A stretch of DNA of 64,000 bases from Bacillus timonensis. Its GTDB lineage: Bacteria; Bacillota; Bacilli; Bacillales; Bacillaceae_L. The DNA is taken from positions 1,384,324 to 1,448,323 of the forward strand of contig NZ_HE610985.1 in assembly GCF_000285535.1 (NCBI RefSeq), written 5' to 3'. The first letter of the stretch is position 1. Each line of letters starts with the position of its first letter. Positions 26,758-36,880 of the stretch are shown here, one piece after another. A program made the translations under genes and the position numbers. The notes beneath the pieces are model-generated. The model saw only the letters and a program-made list of their open reading frames with translations, made no database searches and was not told the DNA's origin.

Positions 26758-27600
26758 TTAAAGCTCTTTTTGCAATTCTTTTTGTTGGATATACCAACGG
26801 TCAACCATACTGTTACGTACAAGAATAAAAACAAGCTGTTTCCGCTCTCTCCCTTGTTTCTCTCGATATATTTCAACTTCTACTGGAATTTCCATACTTA
26901 AGAGACCTTTTAAATCACTTAATGGTAAATAAGAGATATTTGTAATCGAAAATATCGTTATTTGGTCCAATGTTTTGTACAGCTTCTTATTTTTTGATTG
27001 TGGGAGAAAAGTTAGTTTTATTATCTTCCTGTCCTTTTGATTAACTCCCGTTGCAAATATTTCAATCAGGTGGTACGGGTCTGCATTGCTAACATATTCA
27101 TCTAACTTACCACCAGCCTTTAGTAACATCAGTTTATGAGCTAAATCAGGTTCGTTTGAACGGTGGGTGGTGCTACCTAAAAAATGCACACAAAAATGAC
27201 CAGGAAAACCATTCTTTAATGCACCAGCGCCATGTGGCATTCCATGCATGGAGGCAGCTATCATTTGATCACCATATTTCACGATGATTGCTCTCCGCTT
27301 CCAGCTCCACTTTCCATTGTAGATTTTTTTCATGACTTTCGTATCCTCAATTGTAAGTGGTTGAACATCTGCATGTCTGCTACCTGCCCTTCTTTGTACA
27401 CGAAATTGAAGACCCGTTTCAACATCTATAATTGTAAAGAAGGATTTTCGCGGAAGAATCTCATTGACGATATCCCATGGAACCATTTCAACTTTAAAAC
27501 TTAATGGGCTATCTTTCTCATCATATTGAGTTGTTGCCTCGACGGTTGCAAGGTTTGTGGAATATAAAAAAAGAAAAAGTAGAAGTATTATTCTTACCAT
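26758..27600 (-). CDS. Secreted protein of unknown function with GHFCVHF motif
   Basis: 280 residues; signal peptide (MVRIILLLFLFLYSTNLATV then EA) and an extracellular domain. The conspicuous segment FPGHFCVHFLGSTTH (about residues 140-154) with MHGMPHGAG just before it suggests a His-Cys-His catalytic or metal site, a motif I recall from extracellular proteins of other Bacillus species, some with cell-wall binding modules. No wall-binding repeat is seen here. RBS GAGGTACTG. It is transcribed separately from yhaM and yhaH. No firm function. Confidence 0.7.
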   Translation of the reverse strand: MVRIILLLFLFLYSTNLATVEATTQYDEKDSPLSFKVEMVPWDIVNEILPRKSFFTIIDVETGLQFRVQRRAGSRHADVQPLTIEDTKVMKKIYNGKWSWKRRAIIVKYGDQMIAASMHGMPHGAGALKNGFPGHFCVHFLGSTTHRSNEPDLAHKLMLLKAGGKLDEYVSNADPYHLIEIFATGVNQKDRKIIKLTFLPQSKNKKLYKTLDQITIFSITNISYLPLSDLKGLLSMEIPVEVEIYREKQGRERKQLVFILVRNSMVDRWYIQQKELQKEL

Positions 27601-27654
27601 TTTTCAGTACCTCTTTTTTTTACATAGCTTTCCAATAATATAGAGATTCTATTA

Positions 27655-27695
27655 ATAAAAAAAACTCGACTCTAATAAAAAAAGAGTCGAGTTTA
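27655..27695 (-). terminator. Terminator of yhaM operon
   Basis: ACTCGACTCT...AGAGTCGAGT with A/T runs on both sides, just after the yhaM stop. Confidence 0.85.
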
Positions 27696-27703
27696 TCATG
27701 AAT

Positions 27704-28648
27704 TTAACTTTGAAAGTTTGGCTTATAAAAGCTTCGATTATCCAATGCAAAGACGCGTTCTGAAAATTCACCTGGTTTCACGCGTTCCAATGCACGATCT
27801 AACATGTTCATTTTAGCATCAAGATTATCGATATAATGAAGAATTTCTGCTTCTTTAATCATTGGGGGTTTAGGGCTACCCCATTCAGCCTTACCATGAT
27901 GGCTAAGAATGATATGCTGCAATACGGTAACTTCTTCTCCCTCGATACCAAGTTCTTTCGCTGCTTGTCCAATTTCATTAACCATGATAGAAATATGGCC
28001 TAATAAGTTCCCTTCTATTGTATATGTTGTTGAAATAGGACCTGATAACTCTTTTACCTTCCCTAGATCATGTAGAATGATTCCTGAGTATAATAAATCC
28101 GTATCAAGAGACGGATAAAGGTTGGAGATTGCTTTTGCTAAATCCAACATTGAGACAACATGATAGGCAAGGCCAGAAACGAATTCATGATGGTTTTTAG
28201 TTGCAGCCGGATATTCGAAAAAGGCAGCTTGATGCTTTTTCAATAAATGCCTAGTAATTCGCTGGATATTTGAATTTTTCATTTCAAAAATATATTGTGT
28301 AATTTTTGATGACATTTCATCCTGAGGTATAGGTGCAACTTCGAGAAAATCTGATATTGTAACCCCATCTAAATCTGTAACAGGGCGGATATTTCGAATT
28401 TTAAGCTGGTTTCGACCACGATAACTATTAATTTCGCCTGCAAGTCTTACAATTTTTTGAGCAGCATAATTAGCTTCATCTTCAGAAGTCGCATCCCAAA
28501 GTTTTGCCTCAATTTCTCCGCTCTTATCCTGAAAAACGATAGTTAAGAATGGTTTTCCATTACTTGCTATCCCCTTGGTTGATGATTTAATAAACAAATA
28601 CACATCAACTTGCTGTCCGACATCATAATGAACGATACCCTTTACCAT
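27704..28648 (-). CDS. yhaM: 3'-5' exoribonuclease YhaM
   Basis: 314 residues: an N-terminal OB-fold nucleic-acid domain ([33 protein letters not shown]) and an HD phosphohydrolase domain ([47 protein letters not shown]). Family knowledge: Mn2+-dependent trimming of RNA 3' ends and degradation of short single strands. Follows yhaN with a short gap, the last gene of yhaO-yhaN-yhaM. Confidence 0.92.
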   Translation of the reverse strand: MVKGIVHYDVGQQVDVYLFIKSSTKGIASNGKPFLTIVFQDKSGEIEAKLWDATSEDEANYAAQKIVRLAGEINSYRGRNQLKIRNIRPVTDLDGVTISDFLEVAPIPQDEMSSKITQYIFEMKNSNIQRITRHLLKKHQAAFFEYPAATKNHHEFVSGLAYHVVSMLDLAKAISNLYPSLDTDLLYSGIILHDLGKVKELSGPISTTYTIEGNLLGHISIMVNEIGQAAKELGIEGEEVTVLQHIILSHHGKAEWGSPKPPMIKEAEILHYIDNLDAKMNMLDRALERVKPGEFSERVFALDNRSFYKPNFQS

Positions 28649-28713
28649 ATTTTCTCCCCCTGTGTGACTATTTGCTAATGTATCTATTAAAAGTTCTCAA
28701 TTTCTATCAAAAA

Positions 28714-31700
28714 TTATAGCACACTTTTGTGACTTTCTTTTATTACTTCTTTCCCTAAATTAACGAGTTCGACCTCTCCAAATCCTTCCACAACATGTTG
28801 ATGACAGGTGAATAATAGAACCTGATTTTCCTTAGATAATTCTTTGATTAATGAAATTACACTTGATAATCGGTATGAATCAAAATTTACAAAGCTATCA
28901 TCAATGATAAATGGATAGGATTGATTTGGGTGCATCGTTTTAGCAAGTGAAAATCGTAACGAAATATACAATTGTTCAGAGGTCGCCTGGCTAAGTTCAT
29001 TCGGCTTAAAACGAACCCCATTTTCATCTTCAACAATAAAACCATCTTCTTCTTTGTCGAGGTAGATTCTTTTGTACCTCTCATCCGTGAGTACCGAAAA
29101 ATAATGTTCAGCTCTCTCGACTACTTTTGGAAGTCGGAGCTTACGATACTGCTCAACTGTCTTAGATAAGATATCTTTCGCGACTGCAAGTGTTGCCCAG
29201 TTTTTTGCATGGTTTTTATTATAGATTTACCTGCCTCATAGGTATGGAGGGCATCCGCATAACTTCCACCTTCTTCAAGTTCATGTAGGCGGTGGTTGAT
29301 AGCCGACAGCTGACTTAGCCTCTCTTTTTCAGTTGCATTAAGTTTAGTGATTTCACCCGACATTTCCTCAATATGATTTACATAATTCCTTTCAAGATTA
29401 CAATTATTGACCAACTCTCCAAAACGCTCAAGTTGTGCATTAAGAAGATTCATTCGTTCCAAAAGTTCTTTTGCAGTAGCATTCGCTTGTCCCTTTGCCC
29501 TAAAAGCCTCTTCATTCGAAACTTCTGCGATTTGCCATAGTACCCTGCATTCTTTTTGAAGATAGTCTATCTCAAACGAAAGCTTTGAAATTTGTTCATT
29601 TGAATCCTTTAATTTTGCTTCAATTTGTAAAAGCTGTTCGTATTTCTTTTTTTCTTCCTTTAAACGGAAAGCGATTTGGTTAATTTTATTGGGTCCTTCA
29701 TTTAAAAAATTCACCTGTTTTGCAACTGTATTGACTTTCGTATTGAAGTTGGAAACTTCATTTAGAAGTTCCTCTTTTATTTCGGAAAGTTTTTGTTTAT
29801 TTAGTGCTCTATCCTTGATAGCCTCAAGAATTTGAAATGCATCCAATAATCGTTCATTGGAAATTTGAAATGGCAGTCCATATGTTTTTTTTATGTTTAC
29901 AGCTCTTTCCTCTATAGAAACCCCCGACTTTTCCCATTCCTCAAAGCCCATGAGAACTTTTTCATATGCCCGTTCATTTTGAAGAAGTGTGGCAGTTTCA
30001 ATCTCAATCTGTTGCCTTACATGTTGATCACGTAATAGCTTTTTAGTTATATCTTCATCATCCGAGCTGTGGCTTTCCATAATTTGCTCTTGTATAACCT
30101 CTAGCTTTTTCAGTAATCTTTCTTTATCTTCCTGAAGTTCCTTCATGATTGAGGAAGATATCTGAGAGGCCGTCCTTTTTCCAATAGGAAGAAGAAAAAG
30201 GGCTATAATTGTAACTATTCCACCAGTTATCCATTCTTTTGTAATATAAAAATAAATTGAAGTAATAAGTAACGCCAGGGTAATTCCATAAAATAAACGA
30301 GTAAGCTTAGCCTGATTTTCCGATTCCTTTGCTTTAACCCTTTGGATTTTTTGATTGATTCTTTTTACCTCTTCCTCAATCATTCTCTTTTCTTTTTCTT
30401 TACTTTCTTTCGCAGTATAATCGCCTTTTATTTTTCAAATTGTTTTCGTTCATCTTCTGAAAGAACTTGTTTCCTTAAGTCTTTTATCTTTTGTTCTGTA
30501 TTTTCTAATGCTTCTTTTGCTTGGGTAAAGCTATCATCTAAGAAATTCTTCTGTTGTTTATGCCGTGCGGTATCAGATACAATTTCGGAAAATATATCTT
30601 TTACAGCAATACTAAGGTTTAATTTATAAAACTCTGATTCAGGTAAGGCAAAATTTATTCGATCCTTAAGTTGTTTTAGTTCATCTTCCACCTGTTGAAG
30701 TTCTCTTGCTACGAATTGTATTCTGTCCTGTTTTTCAATATAAAGGCTATTATTTTCAATTAATTCAAGTATTTGTTGTTCATTTTCTAGATATGGGGTT
30801 GATAATTGGATTTCGTTCTTTTCTTTATCCAATTTTTTCACTTGTTCTCCTAGGGCTGCTACTTGTGCTTCATATGGCTTAAGCTGTGCTTGTAGTTGTT
30901 CGTAACGTCTCAATCCATTCTCTGGGAATGGCTCAAATACAGGTAGCCCATTTAAGAGATTTCTTTGGGTTTGATATTCATCTAAAAGTGGCTGAATCGA
31001 TTGAAGTTTTTCTGATTCTTGAATTTTGTCCTTTAGGTATTGTTTTCTTGAATCAAGGTTCCACAGTTCATTTTCAATTCGATGCCTTTCATCTAACAAT
31101 TCCTCATATTCGTTGTTTTTTTCCTGCCATTTTACAACTTTTGTATGATCATCCTTAAGTCGAATGAGCTCGGTATTTAGGAGAGGATTCTTTCCTTTTG
31201 GTTTAAATAAGCTGTCCATTTCCTTTGTTAATTTATTTTGAAGTTCTAATAAAGCGTCTGTTCCAACGGTTCCTGCAGAAAATAAATATCTTCCTACATC
31301 CTCACTCTTTAAATTATGTACGCCTTGAAGACCATGAATATTAAAGGAGTATATATTTTGGTATAGATTTTTATCCATCCCTTGGAAAAGCTCTGAAATA
31401 AACTCTTCCCCTTTGACTGTGCCATCTGGCATATAAACAGATACATCGCCTGTCGCTTTTCCTGGCAATCTTTCAATCATAATTGTTTCACATTCATTTG
31501 TTTGGAGAATGAGCTTACCACCATATTTTGCACCTATTTTAGGGATATAGCGTTGTTCATTTTGTTGTTTCGTAGGAAACCCAAACAAAATGCTATGGAT
31601 AAATGACATAAGTGTTGATTTCCCGGCTTCATTTTGACCAAAAAACACCTGAAGAGTTGGAGACAGATGTACTAGCTCTAAATTTTCTAGTTTTCCATAT

Positions 31701-31729
31701 CCGTAAATCTGAATGCCAATGATTCTCAT
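28714..31729 (-). pseudogene. yhaN: yhaN, SbcC/Rad50-like AAA ATPase, with two one-base frameshifts
   Basis: Three in-frame blocks make one protein of about 1,005 residues (B. subtilis YhaN is about 960). Block 1 (31729 to 30428): Walker A GQNEAGKSTLMSFI and coiled coil. Block 2 (30421 to 29205): coiled coil with a hydrophobic hairpin (FYGITLALLITSIYFYITKE) and zinc-hook-free middle. Block 3 (to 28714): KNWATLAVAKDILSK, QATSEQLYISLRFSLA signature and FIIDDSFVNFD Walker B. Restoring the frame needs one extra A at the A5 run 30431-30435 and one at 29201-29217. It pairs with nuclease YhaO, whose stop lies 5 bp upstream. ATG 31729 follows AGGAGGTG. Confidence 0.85.
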
Positions 31730-31734
31730 AATTT

Positions 31735-32967
31735 TCACCTCCTGTTGGAATAATAGAGTTCCCGAAGGATGATGCTTTCCGCATCATGAAGAATTTCCTT
31801 TAATTCTTCTTTTGTAAAACTGTCTATATATCTTCGAAAACTTTGATGGTTCCGTAATGGGAGTAGTGCTTGTTCAAAGTCCCCATAAGTCTCCATTTTT
31901 TCTAATAAATCACCTATAAAATGAGAATCTTCCTTTAACTTTTCTCGATTGATTTCGAATTGTATATTTTGTTTAAATCCAACAACATAAACAAAGTTAT
32001 TCCTGTCTAAATCATCATTTAAAACAGATAGGAGATCTTCTTTTATTGCGTTTTCCTGTAGCTGGTTGTGAAGTGGCCCAGTTCCTGAATACTCAATTGT
32101 TACAAATAACCCTTGGTTTTCCTTACGGAGGAGATTGAGATGGGAAAGTGATATGTCGACGAGTTGGTCAAAACTAGTAAGCTCGGATATGTCGATAGTT
32201 GTGTTTTCCCAGATAAGGTCCGCTGTAGGAAAAAAAGTATAGTTTGCTTGGGCTTTTGAAAGCTTTACTAAATATCCTCCTTTTTCCCCTGTTTCCTTTT
32301 TATGTCGACCTTGAATATTACCAGGATAAATAATAGGAGGGTCTTCAGAAAGGACTTCTCTTGTGTGAATATGTCCTAGAGCCCAGTAGTCAAATCCTTT
32401 TTGCTGGAGCTCGGATAACAAGAAAGGAGCATAACGACTATGAGCACTTTCTCCTTCCTTACTACCATGTAAAATACCTATGTGAAACGGGGCTTCTCCT
32501 TTTTTTTCATAGGATGTGGTTTTATTTTCGATGACGGCCTTTTTCGTGTAGCTAAACCCGTATATGTTTGCAACTGTATCTCCATTTTTTAGATAAGTAA
32601 TGACATCTACATCTTCATTTTGAAACACATGGACATTGCTTGGCCATTCAAAATATGGCCAGTTCCCCCCAAGATGATCATGATTTCCGTGGATGACAAA
32701 TGCTTCTATTTCATGTTCATGAAGTCGTTCCATTTCCCTTCGGAACCGTGATTGGGCACGGAGACTCCGGTCTTCTCCGTCGAATAAATCACCAGCGATG
32801 ATAACAAAATCAACCTTTTGTTCAATCGCAATGTTTATTAGTCTAGTAAAGGATGTAAAAGTACTATTTTGTGCACGCTTAAAAATATTTGATGGTAGAT
32901 TTGTTAGCCCTGAAAAAGGGCTATCCAAATGTAAATCGGCGATATGTAAAAAAGTGAGTGAATCCAT
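31735..32967 (-). CDS. yhaO: YhaO, SbcD/Mre11-like metallophosphoesterase (DNA repair nuclease)
   Basis: 410 residues. Calcineurin-like phosphoesterase motifs in order: FLHIADLHLDSPF (8-20), VIIAGDLFDGED, VIHGNHDHLGG, GILHGSKEGE, YWALGHIHTRE, YPGNIQGRHKKE. The C-terminal ~150 residues form the capping region. By analogy to SbcD it cleaves DNA ends or structures with ATPase partner YhaN. RBS AGGAGTG. First gene of yhaO-yhaN-yhaM. Confidence 0.9.
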   Translation of the reverse strand: MDSLTFLHIADLHLDSPFSGLTNLPSNIFKRAQNSTFTSFTRLINIAIEQKVDFVIIAGDLFDGEDRSLRAQSRFRREMERLHEHEIEAFVIHGNHDHLGGNWPYFEWPSNVHVFQNEDVDVITYLKNGDTVANIYGFSYTKKAVIENKTTSYEKKGEAPFHIGILHGSKEGESAHSRYAPFLLSELQQKGFDYWALGHIHTREVLSEDPPIIYPGNIQGRHKKETGEKGGYLVKLSKAQANYTFFPTADLIWENTTIDISELTSFDQLVDISLSHLNLLRKENQGLFVTIEYSGTGPLHNQLQENAIKEDLLSVLNDDLDRNNFVYVVGFKQNIQFEINREKLKEDSHFIGDLLEKMETYGDFEQALLPLRNHQSFRRYIDSFTKEELKEILHDAESIILRELYYSNRR

Positions 32968-33099
32968 TTCAACACTCCTATTGATTATTTACCTTTATTC
33001 TAACATCTCCATTATACGAATGCACGTTCTTATTTTATGAACTTTTTTGATTAACTTATCAGGTTCTTTTGTACATAATATGAGGAGTCTTTAAAGGTA

Positions 33100-33128
33100 A
33101 AAAACCGAGGGAAAATATCCCTCGGTTA
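33100..33128 (-). terminator. Terminator of yhaP
   Basis: Minus strand TTAACCGAGGGATATTTTCCCTCGGTTTTTTA. The GGGACGGTTC repeat arm lies between it and the stop codon. Confidence 0.85.
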
Positions 33129-33129
33129 A

Positions 33130-33160
33130 ATTGGAACCAGAAGAACCGTCCCTCTGGTAC
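33130..33160. repeat. REP-like GGGACGGTTCT single arm
   Basis: GGAACCAGAAGAACCGTCCC then TCTGGTACC, immediately after the yhaP stop. It shares the AGAACCGTCCC core with the full two-arm copies at 52728-52799 and 54359-54430. Confidence 0.75.
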
Positions 33161-33161
33161 C

Positions 33162-34415
33162 TTATTTATCATTTTTCGTTAATTGCAGGGCTTTTTTGAT
33201 GTCTTTGAAGGAGGATGATTTGCCGTACATAAGGACTCCTCCACGGTAGACTCGTGCACCAAATATTGCTAGTAGAGTGATTGTTAGAATTAGGATACCG
33301 ATTGATAGTGCAATTTCCCAAGTTGGGAGGGTTAGCATACCAACGCGCAAGAACATGATCATTGGTGCAAAAAACGGAATATATGAAGTAATAGTAATTA
33401 CAGTTGATTCAGGTTTTGTTAGGCCAAACATTGCAATCATAAAGGCTGCAACAATTAATAATGTCATCGGTGTAATCATTTGTTGAACATCTTCAATTCG
33501 ACTCACCAGTGAACCTAAGAAAGCAGCTAGTGTTGCAAAAAGGAAATATCCTAAAATGAAGAAAATCCCAGCGTAAACAAAGGTTGAAACTGGTAGGTCA
33601 CCAAACCCAAATACTTCGAAAAAGCCACCTTCCATTCCACTCATGCTTTGCTTTAAGGAAGCATATCCAATTGCTAAAATGACACCAAATTGAGTTAAAC
33701 TTAGTAAAGCAATTCCGAGAATCTTCCCGAACATTTGCTTAATTGGAGAAACACTTGAAATTAGAATTTCCATAACACGGGATGACTTTTCAGTAGCAAC
33801 CTCCATCGCAATCATATTTGCGTACATGATAACCGCAAAATAGATAACAAACAACAGAACATAAACCAGACCACGAGCTTGATTAAGTTCCTCTTCCGAT
33901 TTTGCATTTTCCTCTAGGGCAACACTATCAAATTGAACAGGAGCATACAATTCATTAATTTGATCAGCAGATAACCCTGCTTTTGTTGTCGCAATTGTCA
34001 CCTTCAATTGCTGTAATGCTTGTTCAAGTTGTCCAGTAATTTCAGAATCAGTAATGGATGGAGCTTTATACACCCCTTGTGGAAGTCCTTCCGGAGTTTC
34101 TGTCAAAATGAGATATCCATCCAATTCTTCTGCTTTAACCTGCTCTTGTGCTTGTTCTTCTGTTCCTCCTATTTTTTCGAGGACGATATCACTAGACATG
34201 GCTATAAATGCCTGTTCATATGCCTGATATAGTCCATCAGACTCAGTTAAGACTGCGACATGACTTGTTTCATCTTTATCAAATTTTTCAATGATTGATT
34301 GAATATTAGCTAGACCAACAATAAGGAGTGCTGTAATAAGTGTTGTGATAATAAAGGATTTCGTTTTTAATTTACTGACATATGTGTGAAATAAGATAAT
34401 CCAAAACTTATTCAT
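33162..34415 (-). CDS. yhaP: ABC-2 type transporter permease YhaP (NatB-like)
   Basis: 417 residues: a first membrane helix (SFIITTLITALLIVGLANI), a ~150-residue extracytoplasmic domain, then five helices at the C-terminus (YVLLFVIYFAVIMYANMIAM on). This is the NatB/ABC-2 layout for Na+ or drug/peptide export; the substrate is unknown. ATG 34415 overlaps the end of yhaQ by 8 bp, so the pair is translationally coupled. GTG 34424 is part of the Shine-Dalgarno AGGTAGGTG. Confidence 0.88.
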   Translation of the reverse strand: MNKFWIILFHTYVSKLKTKSFIITTLITALLIVGLANIQSIIEKFDKDETSHVAVLTESDGLYQAYEQAFIAMSSDIVLEKIGGTEEQAQEQVKAEELDGYLILTETPEGLPQGVYKAPSITDSEITGQLEQALQQLKVTIATTKAGLSADQINELYAPVQFDSVALEENAKSEEELNQARGLVYVLLFVIYFAVIMYANMIAMEVATEKSSRVMEILISSVSPIKQMFGKILGIALLSLTQFGVILAIGYASLKQSMSGMEGGFFEVFGFGDLPVSTFVYAGIFFILGYFLFATLAAFLGSLVSRIEDVQQMITPMTLLIVAAFMIAMFGLTKPESTVITITSYIPFFAPMIMFLRVGMLTLPTWEIALSIGILILTITLLAIFGARVYRGGVLMYGKSSSFKDIKKALQLTKNDK

Positions 34416-35307
34416 AGGAAGCACCTACCTTTTCGATGAATATATCATTTAAGGAAGGTTCCTCTAATACGAACTTTCGAATAAACCCTTTTCCCGCAAT
34501 AGAATCAAGGATTTTTTGTGAAATTTCTTCACTTTCTACCTGTAAATGGAGGCCCTCCGCTGTTTCTTTTGCCTTTGTTACTCCTGCTAAGGTTTTTAAA
34601 TGACTGATATCAAAATCAGCATGTACAATCACATTTTTCTTTCCAAAGGACCGCTTAATCTCCTTTAATGAGCCATGTACAACTGGTCTCCCATGATGCA
34701 TAATACATAAATGCTCACATAGTTCCTCTACATGCTCCATTCGGTGACTTGAAAACACAATAGATGTCCCTGCATTTTTTAAATCCACCACTGCGTCCTT
34801 TAAAAGTTCAACATTCACAGGATCCAGTCCACTAAACGGTTCATCAAGAATAAGTAGCTTTGGATTATGAATGACAGAAGCAATGAATTGTATTTTTTGC
34901 TGATTCCCTTTTGATAATTCCTCGACTTTTTTCGTTGCATATTCAGGTACTTTAAATCTCTCTAGCCAGTAATCAATTTGTTTTAAAATCTCTTGTTTTT
35001 GCATACCTCGTAATCTGGCTAAGTAAACAAGCTGATCGCGCACCTTCATTTTTGGATACAAACCTCTTTCCTCCGGTAGGTATCCAATCATATGACTTGT
35101 GTCATAATTTATTTTTTTCCCATCCCAACTAATTCGGCCTTCACTAACATCTAATAGTCCTAGAATCATTCGAAATGTTGTTGTTTTTCCTGCGCCATTC
35201 GCTCCTAAAAATCCAAACATTTCACGCTCAGGAATTTCGATTGATAGATTGTCAACTGCAGTAAAGCTACCAAATCGTTTCGTTACATTTTCTAGCTGTA
35301 ATGCCAT
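34408..35307 (-). CDS. yhaQ: ABC transporter ATPase YhaQ (NatA-like)
   Basis: 299 residues: Walker A GANGAGKTT (35-43), Q-loop in MIGYLPEERGLYPKM, signature LSKGNQQKI, Walker B LLILDEPFSGLDP, switch FSSHRMEHVEE, and a C-terminal extension characteristic of NatA-type exporters. The start is set at 35307 from AGGAGGAGT. It forms an exporter with YhaP. Confidence 0.92.
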   Translation of the reverse strand: MALQLENVTKRFGSFTAVDNLSIEIPEREMFGFLGANGAGKTTTFRMILGLLDVSEGRISWDGKKINYDTSHMIGYLPEERGLYPKMKVRDQLVYLARLRGMQKQEILKQIDYWLERFKVPEYATKKVEELSKGNQQKIQFIASVIHNPKLLILDEPFSGLDPVNVELLKDAVVDLKNAGTSIVFSSHRMEHVEELCEHLCIMHHGRPVVHGSLKEIKRSFGKKNVIVHADFDISHLKTLAGVTKAKETAEGLHLQVESEEISQKILDSIAGKGFIRKFVLEEPSLNDIFIEKVGASYE

Positions 35308-35469
35308 ATCGACTCCTCCTTCTCTCCAGTTGTTTTTACGATTAAGGTAGGAAAAAGTTTCATTTTTTATGATAACACGTAAGAAAATGATTTTTCTTGC
35401 GTACAATTTAGGAATCAACTACACTTTAGGTATCAGAATTTTTAACTTTTTTCATGGGGGAGTTCATCA

Positions 35470-35652
35470 ATGAATTATGTGTTAACTGTCTTTGATAAAA
35501 CGGGAGAAAAATTACTTGAAGAAACATTTGAAGCATCTACTGAGAAAGAAGCAAAGACAACTGGTGAAAGAATCCTTAAGGAAAAAAAATATCTAGAAAC
35601 GACACATCGCTGTACAAGTTCTGCAGGAAAATTAGTGTTGTTTCATCGTTAG
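35470..35652 (+). CDS. yhzD: YhzD-like small conserved protein
   Basis: 60 residues, soluble, no cofactor motif: MNYVLTVFDKTGEKLLEETF then THRCTSSAGKLVLFHR. Resembles B. subtilis YhzD, which also lies between yhaQ and yhaR. RBS ATGGGGGAG. Divergent from yhaQ. Function unknown. Confidence 0.7.
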   Translation: MNYVLTVFDKTGEKLLEETFEASTEKEAKTTGERILKEKKYLETTHRCTSSAGKLVLFHR

Positions 35653-35654
35653 GT

Positions 35655-35683
35655 AGGTGCTCTTTCTTAGAGTGCCTTTTTTA
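35655..35683 (+). terminator. Terminator of yhzD
   Basis: GGTGCTCT-ttctt-AGAGTGCC followed by TTTTTTAG. Confidence 0.8.
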
Positions 35684-35700
35684 GATTCTGAGGCACACAA

Positions 35701-35945
35701 ATGATATACCGGAAACAGCTTAATCGGTATATCGCGAAACCAAAAAACAATAAATGATATACCCGCAAATGACATAAACGCTATATCGTTAAATCGACAT
35801 ACGATATATGATATACCGGAAACGGCTTAATCGGTATTTCGGAAAGTCAAGAAACAATAAATGTTATACCGCAAATGACATAAACGCTATATCGTCAAAT
35901 CGACATACGATATATGATAAACCAAAAAAGGCATATACGGCATAT
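35701..35945. repeat. Tandem repeat, two ~107-bp units plus a partial third
   Basis: Units start ATGATATACCGGAAACagCT at 35701 and ATGATATACCGGAAACggCT at 35808; a third start ATGATAAACCAAAAAAGGCA at 35914 is truncated. Each unit contains AATCGGTAT, AACAATAAATG, CGCAAATGACATAAACGCTA and AAATCGACATACGATAT. Short ORFs through it are frame accidents. The ATACCGG/GGTATA phrase links it to the repeats at 19915-20012. Confidence 0.85.
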
Positions 35946-35980
35946 AGGACAGCATCGACTGTAATTAATTTTTTCGATAT

Positions 35981-36016
35981 AAAAAATCCCGCTGACTTCT
36001 CAGCAGGATTTTCTTC
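35981..36016 (-). terminator. Terminator of yhaR
   Basis: Minus strand AATCCTGCTGAGAAGTCAGCGGGATTTTTTAT. Confidence 0.85.
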
Positions 36017-36017
36017 A

Positions 36018-36806
36018 TTATTTTCCAGTAAATATCGGTTTTCTTTTTTCTAAAAATGCTTGAATTCCTTCACGGTGATCCTGTGTATTTCTCATTGCAT
36101 ACTGTCCTTGTTTTTCTAATTCTAATATTTGTTCAAGTTCTGGTAAGTGCATTTGATTATAGATGGATTTCGATTGAATCATGGCAAGAATAGGTTTCTT
36201 TTTCCACTTTTTCAACTTATGAATCACAGCTGTTTGCAATTCTTCTTCTGCAACTTCATCAATTAACCCAATGTGTAATGCTTCCCCTGGTGAGAGTTGC
36301 TTCCCTTCCCAAATCAGATGCTTGGCTCTTGCTTCGCCAAGCCTTTTTTCAAGGAAGAAATGTGCACCTCCATCAGGTATTAGGCCGATCCCGATAAAAT
36401 TCATGGCAAGCCTAGAATGTACATCAGCAACAATATAATCTGCACCAAGCGCAAAGCTTAATCCTAGACCGGCAGCTGGTCCATGGATTGCGCTGATAAC
36501 TAATTTCGGTATTGTGTAGAGCGTTTTCACTATTTCAGAAATAAGCTCCATTACAGGTGCAAAGGCAGTATCATCAGTGGTGTTTAACATTGTTTTAATG
36601 TCCCCACCAGCTGAGAATCCGCGTCCACTTCCTGCTAATACAAGGATATCCACTTCATCATTGGCAGCTACCTCTTTTAAACTATGTAAAATTTGGTTTA
36701 ACATTTCAACATCCATTGAATTCAGTGCCTCCGGGCGATTTAGAGTAAGATATGCTACTCGCTCATCCATATGAAGAAACACTTTTTCTACTTGTTCAGT
36801 TGCCAT
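36018..36806 (-). CDS. yhaR: Enoyl-CoA hydratase/isomerase family protein YhaR
   Basis: 262 residues of the crotonase fold: LTLNRPEALNSMDVEML, LVLAGSGRGFSAGGDIKTML (first oxyanion-hole strand), ISAIHGPAAGLGLSFALGAD (second), FIGIGLIPDGGAHFFL, and GLIDEVAEEE. The Asp of PDGG occupies a catalytic position where many hydratases have Glu, as in PaaG/isomerase-type members, so an isomerase role is possible. RBS AGGGGG. A cre-like site lies 55 bp upstream. Confidence 0.85.
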   Translation of the reverse strand: MATEQVEKVFLHMDERVAYLTLNRPEALNSMDVEMLNQILHSLKEVAANDEVDILVLAGSGRGFSAGGDIKTMLNTTDDTAFAPVMELISEIVKTLYTIPKLVISAIHGPAAGLGLSFALGADYIVADVHSRLAMNFIGIGLIPDGGAHFFLEKRLGEARAKHLIWEGKQLSPGEALHIGLIDEVAEEELQTAVIHKLKKWKKKPILAMIQSKSIYNQMHLPELEQILELEKQGQYAMRNTQDHREGIQAFLEKRKPIFTGK

Positions 36807-36860
36807 TATTAAGCCCCCTTAAGTGGTGTTTCTAATATTATACAATTATATTAAAATAAA

Positions 36861-36874
36861 AGAAACCGTTTTCA
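36861..36874 (-). promoter_or_regulatory. cre-like CcpA site upstream of yhaR
   Basis: Minus strand TGAAAACGGTTTCT matches the catabolite-responsive element TGWAANCGNTNWCA at 13 of 14 positions. Suggests carbon-catabolite repression of this beta-oxidation-type gene. Confidence 0.6.
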
Positions 36875-36880
36875 AAAAAA

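Noticed and set aside
35808-36053. 81-codon ORF through the tandem repeat
   Set aside because: It reads across repeat units and into yhaR's terminator; no ribosome site.
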